Of a DNA stretch of 64,000 nt, positions 30,501 through 45,807 are shown piece after piece. Every line of letters begins with the position of its first letter. The first letter of the stretch is position 1. Under the pieces are notes generated by a model that saw only the letters and a list, made by a program, of their open reading frames with translations, made no database searches and was not told the DNA's origin. The DNA comes from Aradus depressus (Eukaryota; Arthropoda; Insecta; Hemiptera; Aradidae), in the NCBI GenBank assembly GCA_963662175.1, contig OY759218.1, forward strand, positions 15,342,480 through 15,406,479, given 5' to 3'. The translations under genes were made by a program, and so were the position numbers.

Positions 30501-33500
30501 TCTCCCAGATAAAAAACCTAAGGGCGTCAGCCGGGTTTCGAACCCGCGATCAGTAAGCAAGCGCGCTACCGGGGCCCTCCAATTTCTATATAACATTATT
30601 ATTATTGTTTTTAAGTACAGTAAAACTTCACTTCATGGACACTTCTTAATAGCGTACATTTCCTTTGATTACTACCAGAGCGCTCTTGTGGACATGAGCC
30701 CAACTCTACTATGGGACTCCTAAATTTTGTCTACCCTAAATTTTTATTCACCTAAGGTAAGGGTCTTTATTGAGTACCTTGCATCGTACAGGCTCGGAAC
30801 CATCGCTCAACGTTCCATTTGAAGGGCGGCGTGCTCAAGTTTTTATCATCTCCCAGATAAAAAACCTAAGGGCGTCAGCCGGGTTTCGAACCCGCGATCA
30901 GTAAGCAAGCACGCTACCGGGGCCCTCCAATTTCTATATAACATTATTATTATTGTTTTTAAGTACAGTAAAACTTCCCTTCATGGACACTTCTTAATAG
31001 CGTACATTTCCTTTGATTACTACCAGAGCGCTCTTGTGGACATGAGCCCAACTCTACTATGGGACTCCTAAATTTTGTCTACCCTAAATTTTTATTCACC
31101 TAAGGTAAGGGTCTTTATTGAGTACCTTGCATCGTACAGGCTCGGAACCATCGCTCAACGTTCCATTTGAAGGGCGGCGTGCTCAAGTTTTTATCATCTC
31201 CCAGATAAAAAACCTAAGGGCGTCAGCCGGGTTTCGAACCCGCGATCAGTAAGCAAGCACGCTACCGGGGCCCTCCAATTTCTATATAACATTATTATTA
31301 TTGTTTTTAAGTACAGTAAAACTTCCCTTCATGGACACTTCTTAATAGCGTACATTTCCTTTGATTACTACCAGAGCGCTCTTGTGGACATGAGCCCAAC
31401 TCTACTATGGGACTCCTAAATTTTGTCTACCCTAAATTTTTATTCACCTAAGGTAAGGGTCTTTATTGAGTACCTTGCATCGTACAGGCTCGGAACCATC
31501 GCTCAACGTTCCATTTGAAGGGCGGCGTGCTCAAGTTTTTATCATCTCCCAGATAAAAAACCTAAGGGCGTCAGCCGGGTTTCGAACCCGCGATCAGTAA
31601 GCAAGCACGCTACCGGGGCCCTCCAATTTCTATATAACATTATTATTATTGTTTTTAAGTACAGTAAAACTTCCCTTCATGGACACTTCTTAATAGCGTA
31701 CATTTCCTTTGATTACTACCAGAGCGCTCTTGTGGACATGAGCCCAACTCTACTATGGGACTCCTAAATTTTGTCTACCCTAAATTTTTATTCACCTAAG
31801 GTAAGGGTCTTTATTGAGTACCTTGCATCGTACAGGCTCGGAACCATCGCTCAACGTTCCATTTGAAGGGCGGCGTGCTCAAGTTTTTATCATCTCCCAG
31901 ATAAAAAACCTAAGGGCGTCAGCCGGGTTTCGAACCCGCGATCAGTAAGCAAGCACGCTACCGGGGCCCTCCAATTTCTATATAACATTATTATTATTGT
32001 TTTTAAGTACAGTAAAACTTCCCTTCATGGACACTTCTTAATAGCGTACATTTCCTTTGATTACTACCAGAGCGCTCTTGTGGACATGAGCCCAACTCTA
32101 CTATGGGACTCCTAAATTTTGTCTACCCTAAATTTTTATTCACCTAAGGTAAGGGTCTTTATTGAGTACCTTGCATCGTACAGGCTCGGAACCATCGCTC
32201 AACGTTCCATTTGAAGGGCGGCGTGCTCAAGTTTTTATCATCTCCCAGATAAAAAACCTAAGGGCGTCAGCCGGGTTTCGAACCCGCGATCAGTAAGCAA
32301 GCACGCTACCGGGGCCCTCCAATTTCTATATAACATTATTATTATTGTTTTTAAGTACAGTAAAACTTCCCTTCATGGACACTTCTTAATAGCGTACATT
32401 TCCTTTGATTACTACCAGAGCGCTCTTGTGGACATGAGCCCAACTCTACTATGGGACTCCTAAATTTTGTCTACCCTAAATTTTTATTCACCTAAGGTAA
32501 GGGTCTTTATTGAGTACCTTGCATCGTACAGGCTCGGAACCATCGCTCAACGTTCCATTTGAAGGGCGGCGTGCTCAAGTTTTTATCATCTCCCAGATAA
32601 AAAACCTAAGGGCGTCAGCCGGGTTTCGAACCCGCGATCAGTAAGCAAGCACGCTACCGGGGCCCTCCAATTTCTATATAACATTATTATTATTGTTTTT
32701 AAGTACAGTAAAACTTCCCTTCATGGACACTTCTTAATAGCGTACATTTCCTTTGATTACTACCAGAGCGCTCTTGTGGACATGAGCCCAACTCTACTAT
32801 GGGACTCCTAAATTTTGTCTACCCTAAATTTTTATTCACCTAAGGTAAGGGTCTTTATTGAGTACCTTGCATCGTACAGGCTCGGAACCATCGCTCAACG
32901 TTCCATTTGAAGGGCGGCGTGCTCAAGTTTTTATCATCTCCCAGATAAAAAACCTAAGGGCGTCAGCCGGGTTTCGAACCCGCGATCAGTAAGCAAGCAC
33001 GCTACCGGGGCCCTCCAATTTCTATATAACATTATTATTATTGTTTTTAAGTACAGTAAAACTTCCCTTCATGGACACTTCTTAATAGCGTACATTTCCT
33101 TTGATTACTACCAGAGCGCTCTTGTGGACATGAGCCCAACTCTACTATGGGACTCCTAAATTTTGTCTACCCTAAATTTTTATTCACCTAAGGTAAGGGT
33201 CTTTATTGAGTACCTTGCATCGTACAGGCTCGGAACCATCGCTCAACGTTCCATTTGAAGGGCGGCGTGCTCAAGTTTTTATCATCTCCCAGATAAAAAA
33301 CCTAAGGGCGTCAGCCGGGTTTCGAACCCGCGATCAGTAAGCAAGCACGCTACCGGGGCCCTCCAATTTCTATATAACATTATTATTATTGTTTTTAAGT
33401 ACAGTAAAACTTCCCTTCATGGACACTTCTTAATAGCGTACATTTCCTTTGATTACTACCAGAGCGCTCTTGTGGACATGAGCCCAACTCTACTATGGGA

Positions 33501-36278
33501 CTCCTAAATTTTGTCTACCCTAAATTTTTATTCACCTAAGGTAAGGGTCTTTATTGAGTACCTTGCATCGTACAGGCTCGGAACCATCGCTCAACGTTCC
33601 ATTTGAAGGGCGGCGTGCTCAAGTTTTTATCATCTCCCAGATAAAAAACCTAAGGGCGTCAGCCGGGTTTCGAACCCGCGATCAGTAAGCAAGCACGCTA
33701 CCGGGGCCCTCCAATTTCTATATAACATTATTATTATTGTTTTTAAGTACAGTAAAACTTCCCTTCATGGACACTTCTTAATAGCGTACATTTCCTTTGA
33801 TTACTACCAGAGCGCTCTTGTGGACATGAGCCCAACTCTACTATGGGACTCCTAAATTTTGTCTACCCTAAATTTTTATTCACCTAAGGTAAGGGTCTTT
33901 ATTGAGTACCTTGCATCGTACAGGCTCGGAACCATCGCTCAACGTTCCATTTGAAGGGCGGCGTGCTCAAGTTTTTATCATCTCCCAGATAAAAAACCTA
34001 AGGGCGTCAGCCGGGTTTCGAACCCGCGATCAGTAAGCAAGCACGCTACCGGGGCCCTCCAATTTCTATATAACATTATTATTATTGTTTTTAAGTACAG
34101 TAAAACTTCCCTTCATGGACACTTCTTAATAGCGTACATTTCCTTTGATTACTACCAGAGCGCTCTTGTGGACATGAGCCCAACTCTACTATGGGACTCC
34201 TAAATTTTGTCTACCCTAAATTTTTATTCACCTAAGGTAAGGGTCTTTATTGAGTACCTTGCATCGTACAGGCTCGGAACCATCGCTCAACGTTCCATTT
34301 GAAGGGCGGCGTGCTCAAGTTTTTATCATCTCCCAGATAAAAAACCTAAGGGCGTCAGCCGGGTTTCGAACCCGCGATCAGTAAGCAAGCACGCTACCGG
34401 GGCCCTCCAATTTCTATATAACATTATTATTATTGTTTTTAAGTACAGTAAAACTTCCCTTCATGGACACTTCTTAATAGCGTACATTTCCTTTGATTAC
34501 TACCAGAGCGCTCTTGTGGACATGAGCCCAACTCTACTATGGGACTCCTAAATTTTGTCTACCCTAAATTTTTATTCACCTAAGGTAAGGGTCTTTATTG
34601 AGTACCTTGCATCGTACAGGCTCGGAACCATCGCTCAACGTTCCATTTGAAGGGCGGCGTGCTCAAGTTTTTATCATCTCCCAGATAAAAAACCTAAGGG
34701 CGTCAGCCGGGTTTCGAACCCGCGATCAGTAAGCAAGCACGCTACCGGGGCCCTCCAATTTCTATATAACATTATTATTATTGTTTTTAAGTACAGTAAA
34801 ACTTCCCTTCATGGACACTTCTTAATAGCGTACATTTCCTTTGATTACTACCAGAGCGCTCTTGTGGACATGAGCCCAACTCTACTATGGGACTCCTAAA
34901 TTTTGTCTACCCTAAATTTTTATTCACCTAAGGTAAGGGTCTTTATTGAGTACCTTGCATCGTACAGGCTCGGAACCATCGCTCAACGTTCCATTTGAAG
35001 GGCGGCGTGCTCAAGTTTTTATCATCTCCCAGATAAAAAACCTAAGGGCGTCAGCCGGGTTTCGAACCCGCGATCAGTAAGCAAGCACGCTACCGGGGCC
35101 CTCCAATTTCTATATAACATTATTATTATTGTTTTTAAGTACAGTAAAACTTCCCTTCATGGACACTTCTTAATAGCGTACATTTCCTTTGATTACTACC
35201 AGAGCGCTCTTGTGGACATGAGCCCAACTCTACTATGGGACTCCTAAATTTTGTCTACCCTAAATTTTTATTCACCTAAGGTAAGGGTCTTTATTGAGTA
35301 CCTTGCATCGTACAGGCTCGGAACCATCGCTCAACGTTCCATTTGAAGGGCGGCGTGCTCAAGTTTTTATCATCTCCCAGATAAAAAACCTAAGGGCGTC
35401 AGCCGGGTTTCGAACCCGCGATCAGTAAGCAAGCACGCTACCGGGGCCCTCCAATTTCTATATAACATTATTATTATTGTTTTTAAGTACAGTAAAACTT
35501 CCCTTCATGGACACTTCTTAATAGCGTACATTTCCTTTGATTACTACCAGAGCGCTCTTGTGGACATGAGCCCAACTCTACTATGGGACTCCTAAATTTT
35601 GTCTACCCTAAATTTTTATTCACCTAAGGTAAGGGTCTTTATTGAGTACCTTGCATCGTACAGGCTCGGAACCATCGCTCAACGTTCCATTTGAAGGGCG
35701 GCGTGCTCAAGTTTTTATCATCTCCCAGATAAAAAACCTAAGGGCGTCAGCCGGGTTTCGAACCCGCGATCAGTAAGCAAGCACGCTACCGGGGCCCTCC
35801 AATTTCTATATAACATTATTATTATTGTTTTTAAGTACAGTAAAACTTCCCTTCATGGACACTTCTTAATAGCGTACATTTCCTTTGATTACTACCAGAG
35901 CGCTCTTGTGGACATGAGCCCAACTCTACTATGGGACTCCTAAATTTTGTCTACCCTAAATTTTTATTCACCTAAGGTAAGGGTCTTTATTGAGTACCTT
36001 GCATCGTACAGGCTCGGAACCATCGCTCAACGTTCCATTTGAAGGGCGGCGTGCTCAAGTTTTTATCATCTCCCAGATAAAAAACCTAAGGGCGTCAGCC
36101 GGGTTTCGAACCCGCGATCAGTAAGCAAGCACGCTACCGGGGCCCTCCAATTTCTATATAACATTATTATTATTGTTTTTAAGTACAGTAAAACTTCCCT
36201 TCATGGACACTTCTTAATAGCGTACATTTCCTTTGATTACTACCAGAGCGCTCTTGTGGACATGAGCCCAACTCTACT

Positions 36279-38220
36279 ATCGGACTCCTAAATTTTGTCT
36301 ACCCTAAATTTTTATTCACCTAAGGTAAGGGTCTTTATTGAGTACCTTGCATCGTACAGGCTCGGAACCATCGCTCAACGTTCCATTTGAAGGGCGGCGT
36401 GCTCAAGTTTTTATCATCTCCCAGATAAAAAACCTAAGGGCGTCAGCCGGGTTTCGAACCCGCGATCAGTAAGCAAGCACGCTACCGGGGCCCTCCAATT
36501 TCTATATAACATTATTATTATTGTTTTTAAGTACAGTAAAACTTCCCTTCATGGACACTTCTTAATAGCGTACATTTCCTTTGATTACTACCAGAGCGCT
36601 CTTGTGGACATGAGCCCAACTCTACTATGGGACTCCTAAATTTTGTCTACCCTAAATTTTTATTCACCTAAGGTAAGGGTCTTTATTGAGTACCTTGCAT
36701 CGTACAGGCTCGGAACCATCGCTCAACGTTCCATTTGAAGGGCGGCGTGCTCAAGTTTTTACCATCTCCCAGATAAAAAACCTAAGGGCGTCAGCCGGGT
36801 TTCGAACCCGCGATCAGTAAACAAGCACGCTACCGGGGCCCTCCAATTTCTATATAACATTATTATTATTGTTTTTAAGTACAGTAAAACTTCCCTTCAT
36901 GGACACTTCTTAATAGCGTACATTTCCTTTGATTACTACCAGAGCGCTCTTGTGGACATGAGCCCAACTCTACTATGGGACTCCTAAATTTTGTCTACCC
37001 TAAATTTTTATTCACCTAAGGTAGGGGTCTTATTGAGTACCTTGCATCGTACAGGCTCGGAACCATCGCTCAACGTTCCATTTGAAGGGCGGCGTGCTCA
37101 AGTTTTTATCATCTCCCAGATAAAAAACCTAAGGGCGTCAGCCGGGTTTCGAACCCGCGATCAGTAAACAAGCACGCTACCGGGGCCCTCCAATTTCTAT
37201 ATAACATTATTATTATTGTTTTTAAGTACAGTAAAACTTCCCTTCATGGACACTTCTTAATAGCGTACATTTCCTTTGATTACTACCAGAGCGCTCTTGT
37301 GGACATGAGCCCAACTCTACTATGGGACTCCTAAATTTTGTCTACCCTAAATTTTTATTCACCTAAGGTAAGGGTCTTTATTGAGTACCTTGCATCGTAC
37401 AGGCTCGGATCCATCGCTCAACGTTCCATTTGAAGGGCGGCGTGCTCAAGTTTTTATCATCTCCCAGATAAAAAACCTAAGGGCGTCAGCCGGGTTTCGA
37501 ACCCGCGATCAGTAAGCAAGCACGCTACCGGGGCCCTCCAATTTCTATATAACATTATTATTATTGTTTTTAAGTACAGTAAAACTTCCCTTCATGGACA
37601 CTTCTTAATAGCGTACATTTCCTTTGATTACTACCAGAGCGCTCTTGTGGACATGAGCCCAACTCTACTATGGGACTCCTAAATTTTGTCTACCCTAAAT
37701 TTTTATTCACCTAAGGTAAGGGTCTTTATTGAGTACCTTGCATCGTACAGGCTCGGAACCATCGCTCAACGTTCCATTTGAAGGGCGGCGTGCTCAAGTT
37801 TTTATCATCTCCCAGATAAAAAACCTAAGAGCGTCAGCCGGGTTTCGAACCCGCGATCAGTAAACAAGCACGCTACCGGGGCCCTCCAATTTCTATATAA
37901 CATTATTATTATTGTTTTTAAGTACAGTAAAACTTCCCTTCATGGACACTTCTTAATAGCGTACATTTCCTTTGATTACTACAAGAGCGCTCTTGTGGAC
38001 ATGAGCCCAACTCTACTATGGGACTCCTAAATTTTGTCTACCCTAAATTTTTATTCACCTAAGGTAAGGGTCTTTATTGAGTACCTTGCATCGTACAGGC
38101 TCGGAACCATCGCTCAACGTTCCATTTGAAGGGCGGCGTGCTCAAGTTTTTACCATCTCCCAGATAAAAAACCTAAGGGCGTCAGCCGGGTTTCGAACCC
38201 GCGATCAGTAAACAAGCACG
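36279..38220. repeat. Higher-order block, copy 1
   Basis: Six consecutive monomers carry a diagnostic series of variants: CTATCGGACTCC (36,279), TTTTTACCATC (36,761) with GTAAACAAG (36,818), GTCTTATTG deletion (about 37,028), CTCGGATCC (37,408), GTAAACAAG (37,862) and CTACAAGAGCG (37,981). The same series in the same order recurs 17,050 bp to the right (49 monomers). Confidence 0.8.
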
Positions 38221-41200
38221 CTACCGGGGCCCTCCAATTTCTATATAACATTATTATTATTGTTTTTAAGTACAGTAAAACTTCCCTTCATGGACACTTC
38301 TTAATAGCGTACATTTCCTTTGATTACTACCAGAGCGCTCTTGTGGACATGAGCCCAACTCTACTATGGGACTCCTAAATTTTGTCTACCCTAAATTTTT
38401 ATTCACCTAAGGTAAGGGTCTTTATTGAGTACCTTGCATCGTACAGGCTCGGAACCATCGCTCAACGTTCCATTTGAAGGGCGGCGTGCTCAAGTTTTTA
38501 TCATCTCCCAGATAAAAAACCTAAGGGCGTCAGCCGGGTTTCGAACCCGCGATCAGTAAGCAAGCACGCTACCGGGGCCCTCCAATTTCTATATAACATT
38601 ATTATTATTGTTTTTAAGTACAGTAAAACTTCCCTTCATGGACACTTCTTAATAGCGTACATTTCCTTTGATTACTACCAGAGCGCTCTTGTGGACATGA
38701 GCCCAACTCTACTATGGGACTCCTAAATTTTGTCTACCCTAAATTTTTATTCACCTAAGGTAAGGGTCTTTATTGAGTACCTTGCATCGTACAGGCTCGG
38801 AACCATCGCTCAACGTTCCATTTGAAGGGCGGCGTGCTCAAGTTTTTATCATCTCCCAGATAAAAAACCTAAGGGCGTCAGCCGGGTTTCGAACCCGCGA
38901 TCAGTAAGCAAGCGCGCTACCGGGGCCCTCCAATTTCTATATAACATTATTATTATTGTTTTTAAGTACAGTAAAACTTCCCTTCATGGACACTTCTTAA
39001 TAGCGTACATTTCCTTTGATTACTACCAGAGCGCTCTTGTGGACATGAGCCCAACTCTACTATGGGACTCCTAAATTTTGTCTACCCTAAATTTTTATTC
39101 ACCTAAGGTAAGGGTCTTTATTGAGTACCTTGCATCGTACAGGCTCGGAACCATCGCTCAACGTTCCATTTGAAGGGCGGCGTGCTCAAGTTTTTATCAT
39201 CTCCCAGATAAAAAACCTAAGGGCGTCAGCCGGGTTTCGAACCCGCGATCAGTAAGCAAGCACGCTACCGGGGCCCTCCAATTTCTATATAACATTATTA
39301 TTATTGTTTTTAAGTACAGTAAAACTTCCCTTCATGGACACTTCTTAATAGCGTACATTTCCTTTGATTACTACCAGAGCGCTCTTGTGGACATGAGCCC
39401 AACTCTACTATGGGACTCCTAAATTTTGTCTACCCTAAATTTTTATTCACCTAAGGTAAGGGTCTTTATTGAGTACCTTGCATCGTACAGGCTCGGAACC
39501 ATCGCTCAACGTTCCATTTGAAGGGCGGCGTGCTCAAGTTTTTATCATCTCCCAGATAAAAAACCTAAGGGCGTCAGCCGGGTTTCGAACCCGCGATCAG
39601 TAAGCAAGCACGCTACCGGGGCCCTCCAATTTCTATATAACATTATTATTATTGTTTTTAAGTACAGTAAAACTTCCCTTCATGGACACTTCTTAATAGC
39701 GTACATTTCCTTTGATTACTACCAGAGCGCTCTTGTGGACATGAGCCCAACTCTACTATGGGACTCCTAAATTTTGTCTACCCTAAATTTTTATTCACCT
39801 AAGGTGAGGGTCTTTATTGAGTACCTTGCATCGTACAGGCTCGGAACCATCGCTCAACGTTCCATTTGAAGGGCGGCGTGCTCAAGTTTTTATCATCTCC
39901 CAGATAAAAAACCTAAGGGCGTCAGCCGGGTTTCGAACCCGCGATCAGTAAGCAAGCACGCTACCGGGGCCCTCCAATTTCTATATAACATTATTATTAT
40001 TGTTTTTAAGTACAGTAAAACTTCCCTTCATGGACACTTCTTAATAGCGTACATTTCCTTTGATTACTACCAGAGCGCTCTTGTGGACATGAGCCCAACT
40101 CTACTATGGGACTCCTAAATTTTGTCTACCCTAAATTTTTATTCACCTAAGGTAAGGGTCTTTATTGAGTACCTTGCATCGTACAGGCTCGGAACCATCG
40201 CTCAACGTTCCATTTGAAGGGCGGCGTGCTCAAGTTTTTATCATCTCCCAGATAAAAAACCTAAGGGCGTCAGCCGGGTTTCGAACCCGCGATCAGTAAG
40301 CAAGCACGCTACCGGGGCCCTCCAATTTCTATATAACATTATTATTATTGTTTTTAAGTACAGTAAAACTTCCCTTCATGGACACTTCTTAATAGCGTAC
40401 ATTTCCTTTGATTACTACCAGAGCGCTCTTGTGGACATGAGCCCAACTCTACTATGGGACTCCTAAATTTTGTCTACCCTAAATTTTTATTCACCTAAGG
40501 TAAGGGTCTTTATTGAGTACCTTGCATCGTACAGGCTCGGAACCATCGCTCAACGTTCCATTTGAAGGGCGGCGTGCTCAAGTTTTTATCATCTCCCAGA
40601 TAAAAAACCTAAGGGCGTCAGCCGGGTTTCGAACCCGCGATCAGTAAGCAAGCACGCTACCGGGGCCCTCCAATTTCTATATAACATTATTATTATTGTT
40701 TTTAAGTACAGTAAAACTTCCCTTCATGGACACTTCTTAATAGCGTACATTTCCTTTGATTACTACCAGAGCGCTCTTGTGGACATGAGCCCAACTCTAC
40801 TATGGGACTCCTAAATTTTGTCTACCCTAAATTTTTATTCACCTAAGGTAAGGGTCTTTATTGAGTACCTTGCATCGTACAGGCTCGGAGCCATCGCTCA
40901 ACGTTCCATTTGAAGGGCGGCGTGCTCAAGTTTTTATCATCTCCCAGATAAAAAACCTAAGGGCGTCAGCCGGGTTTCGAACCCGCGATCAGTAAACAAG
41001 CACGCTACCGGGGCCCTCCAATTTCTATATAACATTATTATTATTGTTTTTAAGTACAGTAAAACTTCCCTTCATGGACACTTCTTAATAGCGTACATTT
41101 CCTTTGATTACTACCAGAGCGCTCTTGTGGACATGAGCCCAACTCTACTATGGGACTCCTAAATTTTGTCTACCCTAAATTTTTATTCACCTAAGGTAAG

Positions 41201-44137
41201 GGTCTTTATTGAGTACCTTGCATCGTACAGGCTCGGAACCATCGCTCAACGTTCCATTTGAAGGGCGGCGTGCTCAAGTTTTTATCATCTCCCAGATAAA
41301 AAACCTAAGGGCGTCAGCCGGGTTTCGAACCCGCGATCAGTAAGCAAGCACGCTACCGGGGCCCTCCAATTTCTATATAACATTATTATTATTGTTTTTA
41401 AGTACAGTAAAACTTCCCTTCATGGACACTTCTTAATAGCGTACATTTCCTTTGATTACTACCAGAGCGCTCTTGTGGACATGAGCCCAACTCTACTATG
41501 CGACTCCTAAATTTTGTCTACCCTAAATTTTTATTCACCTAAGGTAAGGGTCTTTATTGAGTACCTTGCATCGTACAGGCTCGGAACCATCGCTCAACGT
41601 TCCATTTGAAGGGCGGCGTGCTCAAGTTTTTATCATCTCCCAGATAAAAAACCTAAGGGCGTCAGCCGGGTTTCGAACCCGCGATCAGTAAGCAAGCACG
41701 CTACCGGGGCCCTCCAATTTCTATATAACATTATTATTATTGTTTTTAAGTACAGTAAAACTTCCCTTCATGGACACTTCTTAATAGCGTACATTTCCTT
41801 TGATTACTACCAGAGCGCTCTTGTGGACATGAGCCCAACTCTACTATGGGACTCCTAAATTTTGTCTACCCTAAATTTTTATTCACCTAAGGTAAGGGTC
41901 TTTATTGAGTACCTTGCATCGTACAGGCTCGGAACCATCGCTCAACGTTCCATTTGAAGGGCGGCGTGCTCAAGTTTTTATCATCTCCCAGATAAAAAAC
42001 CTAAGGGCGTCAGCCGGGTTTCGAACCCGCGATCAGTAAGCAAGCACGCTACCGGGGCCCTCCAATTTCTATATAACATTATTATTATTGTTTTTAAGTA
42101 CAGTAAAACTTCCCTTCATGGACACTTCTTAATAGCGTACATTTCCTTTGATTACTACCAGAGCGCTCTTGTGGACATGAGCCCAACTCTACTATGGGAC
42201 TCCTAAATTTTGTCTACCCTAAATTTTTATTCACCTAAGGTAAGGGTCTTTATTGAGTACCTTGCATCGTACAGGCTCGGAACCATCGCTCAACGTTCCA
42301 TTTGAAGGGCGGCGTGCTCAAGTTTTTACCATCTCCCAGATAAAAAACCTAAGGGCGTCAGCCGGGTTTCGAACCCGCGATCAGTAAACAAGCACGCTAC
42401 CGGGGCCCTCCAATTTCTATATAACATTATTATTATTGTTTTTAAGTACAGTAAAACTTCCCTTCATGGACACTTCTTAATAGCGTACATTTCCTTTGAT
42501 TACTACCAGAGCGCTCTTGTGGACATGAGCCCAACTCTACTATGGGACTCCTAAATTTTGTCTACCCTAAATTTTTATTCACCTAAGGTAAGGGTCTTTA
42601 TTGAGTACCTTGCATCGTACAGGCTCGGAACCATCGCTCAACGTTCCATTTGAAGGGCGGCGTGCTCAAGTTTTTATCATCTCCCAGATAAAAAACCTAA
42701 GGGCGTCAGCCGGGTTTCGAACCCGCGATCAGTAAGCAAGCACGCTACCGGGGCCCTCCAATTTCTATATAACATTATTATTATTGTTTTTAAGTACAGT
42801 AAAACTTCCCTTCATGGACACTTCTTAATAGCGTACATTTCCTTTGATTACTACCAGAGCGCTCTTGTGGACATGAGCCCAACTCTACTATGGGACTCCT
42901 AAATTTTGTCTACCCTAAATTTTTATTCACCTAAGGTAAGGGTCTTTATTGAGTACCTTGCATCGTACAGGCTCGGAACCATCGCTCAACGTTCCATTTG
43001 AAGGGCGGCGTGCTCAAGTTTTTATCATCTCCCAGATAAAAAACCTAAGGGCGTCAGCCGGGTTTCGAACCCGCGATCAGTAAGCAAGCACGCTACCGGG
43101 GCCCTCCAATTTCTATATAACATTATTATTATTGTTTTTAAGTACAGTAAAACTTCCCTTCATGGACACTTCTTAATAGCGTACATTTCCTTTGATTACT
43201 ACCAGAGCGCTCTTGTGGACATGAGCCCAACTCTACTATGGGACTCCTAAATTTTGTCTACCCTAAATTTTTATTCACCTAAGGTAAGGGTCTTTATTGA
43301 GTACCTTGCATCGTACAGGCTCGGAACCATCGCTCAACGTTCCATTTGAAGGGCGGCGTGCTCAAGTTTTTATCATCTCCCAGATAAAAAACCTAAGGGC
43401 GTCAGCCGGGTTTCGAACCCGCGATCAGTAAGCAAGCACGCTACCGGGGCCCTCCAATTTCTATATAACATTATTATTATTGTTTTTAAGTACAGTAAAA
43501 CTTCCCTTCATGGACACTTCTTAATAGCGTACATTTCCTTTGATTACTACCAGAGCGCTCTTGTGGACATGAGCCCAACTCTACTATGGGACTCCTAAAT
43601 TTTGTCTACCCTAAATTTTTATTCACCTAAGGTAAGGGTCTTTATTGAGTACCTTGCATCGTACAGGCTCGGAACCATCGCTCAACGTTCCATTTGAAGG
43701 GCGGCGTGCTCAAGTTTTTATCATCTCCCAGATAAAAAACCTAAGGGCGTCAGCCGGGTTTCGAACCCGCGATCAGTAAGCAAGCACGCTACCGGGGCCC
43801 TCCAATTTCTATATAACATTATTATTATTGTTTTTAAGTACAGTAAAACTTCCCTTCATGGACACTTCTTAATAGCGTACATTTCCTTTGATTACTACCA
43901 GAGCGCTCTTGTGGACATGAGCCCAACTCTACTATGGGACTCCTAAATTTTGTCTACCCTAAATTTTTATTCACCTAAGGTAAGGGTCTTTATTGAGTAC
44001 CTTGCATCGTACAGGCTCGGAACCATCGCTCAACGTTCCATTTGAAGGGCGGCGTGCTCAAGTTTTTATCATCTCCCAGATAAAAAACCTAAGGGCGTCA
44101 GCCGGGTTTCGAACCCGCGATCAGTAAGCAAGCACGC

Positions 44138-44650
44138 TAACGGGGCCCTCCAATTTCTATATAACATTATTATTATTGTTTTTAAGTACAGTAAAACTTC
44201 CCTTCATGGACACTTCTTAATAGCGTACATTTCCTTTGATTACTACCAGAGCGCTCTTGTGGACATGAGCCCAACTCTACTATGGGACTCCTAAATTTTG
44301 TCTACCCTAAATTTTTATTCACCTAAGGTAAGGGTCTTTATTGAGTACCTTGCATCGTACAGGCTCGGAACCATCGCTCAACGTTCCATTTGAAGGGCGG
44401 CGTGCTCAAGTTTTTACCATCTCCCAGATAAAAAACCTAAGGGCGTCAGCCGGGTTTCGAACCCGCGATCAGTAAACAAGCACGCTACCGGGGCCCTCCA
44501 ATTTCTATATAACATTATTATTATTGTTTTTTAAGTACAGTAAAACTTCCCTTCATGGACACTTCTTAATAGCGTACATTTCCTTTGATCACTACCAGAG
44601 CGCTCTTGTGGACATGAGCCCAACTCTACTATGGGACTCCTAAATATTGT
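44138..44650. repeat. Second long-range duplicated block, copy 1
   Basis: Carries GCTAACGGGG (44,138), TTTTTACCATC (44,415), GTAAACAAG (44,473), GATCACTACC (44,588) and TAAATATTGTC (44,644). The same five variants recur at 63,276-63,783, offset 19,138 bp (55 monomers less two bases). Confidence 0.75.
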
Positions 44651-45807
44651 CTACCCTAAATTTTTATTCACCTAAGGTAAGGGTCTTTATTGAGTACCTT
44701 GCATCGTACAGGCTCGGAACCATCGCTCAACGTTCCATTTGAAGGGCGGCGTGCTCAAGTTTTTATCATCTCCCAGATAAAAAACCTAAGGGCGTCAGCC
44801 GGGTTTCGAACCCGCGATCAGTAAGCAAGCACGCTACCGGGGCCCTCCAATTTCTATATAACATTATTATTATTGTTTTTAAGTACAGTAAAACTTCCCT
44901 TCATGGACACTTCTTAATAGCGTACATTTCCTTTGATTACTACCAGAGCGCTCTTGTGGACATGAGCCCAACTCTACTATGGGACTCCTAAATTTTGTCT
45001 ACCCTAAATTTTTATTCACCTAAGGTAAGGGTCTTTATTGAGTACCTTGCATCGTACAGGCTCGGAACCATCGCTCAACGTTCCATTTGAAGGGCGGCGT
45101 GCTCAAGTTTTTATCATCTCCCAGATAAAAAACCTAAGGGCGTCAGCCGGGTTTCGAACCCGCGATCAGTAAGCAAGCACGCTACCGGGGCCCTCCAATT
45201 TCTATATAACATTATTATTATTGTTTTTAAGTACAGTAAAACTTCCCTTCATGGACACTTCTTAATAGCGTACATTTCCTTTGATTACTACCAGAGCGCT
45301 CTTGTGGACATGAGCCCAACTCTACTATGGGACTCCTAAATTTTGTCTACCCTAAATTTTTATTCACCTAAGGTAAGGGTCTTTATTGAGTACCTTGCAT
45401 CGTACAGGCTCGGAACCATCGCTCAACGTTCCATTTGAAGGGCGGCGTGCTCAAGTTTTTATCATTTCCCAGATAAAAAACCTAAGGGCGTCAGCCGGGT
45501 TTCGAACCCGCGATCAGTAAGCAAGCACGCTACCGGGGCCCTCCAATTTCTATATAACATTATTATTATTGTTTTTAAGTACAGTAAAACTTCCCTTCAT
45601 GGACACTTCTTAATAGCGTACATTTCCTTTGATTACTACCAGAGCGCTCTTGTGGACATGAGCCCAACTCTACTATGGGACTCCTAAATTTTGTCTACCC
45701 TAAATTTTTATTCACCTAAGGTAAGGGTCTTTATTGAGTACCTTGCATCGTACAGGCTCGGAACCATCGCTCAACGTTCCATTTGAAGGGCGGCGTGCTC
45801 AAGTTTT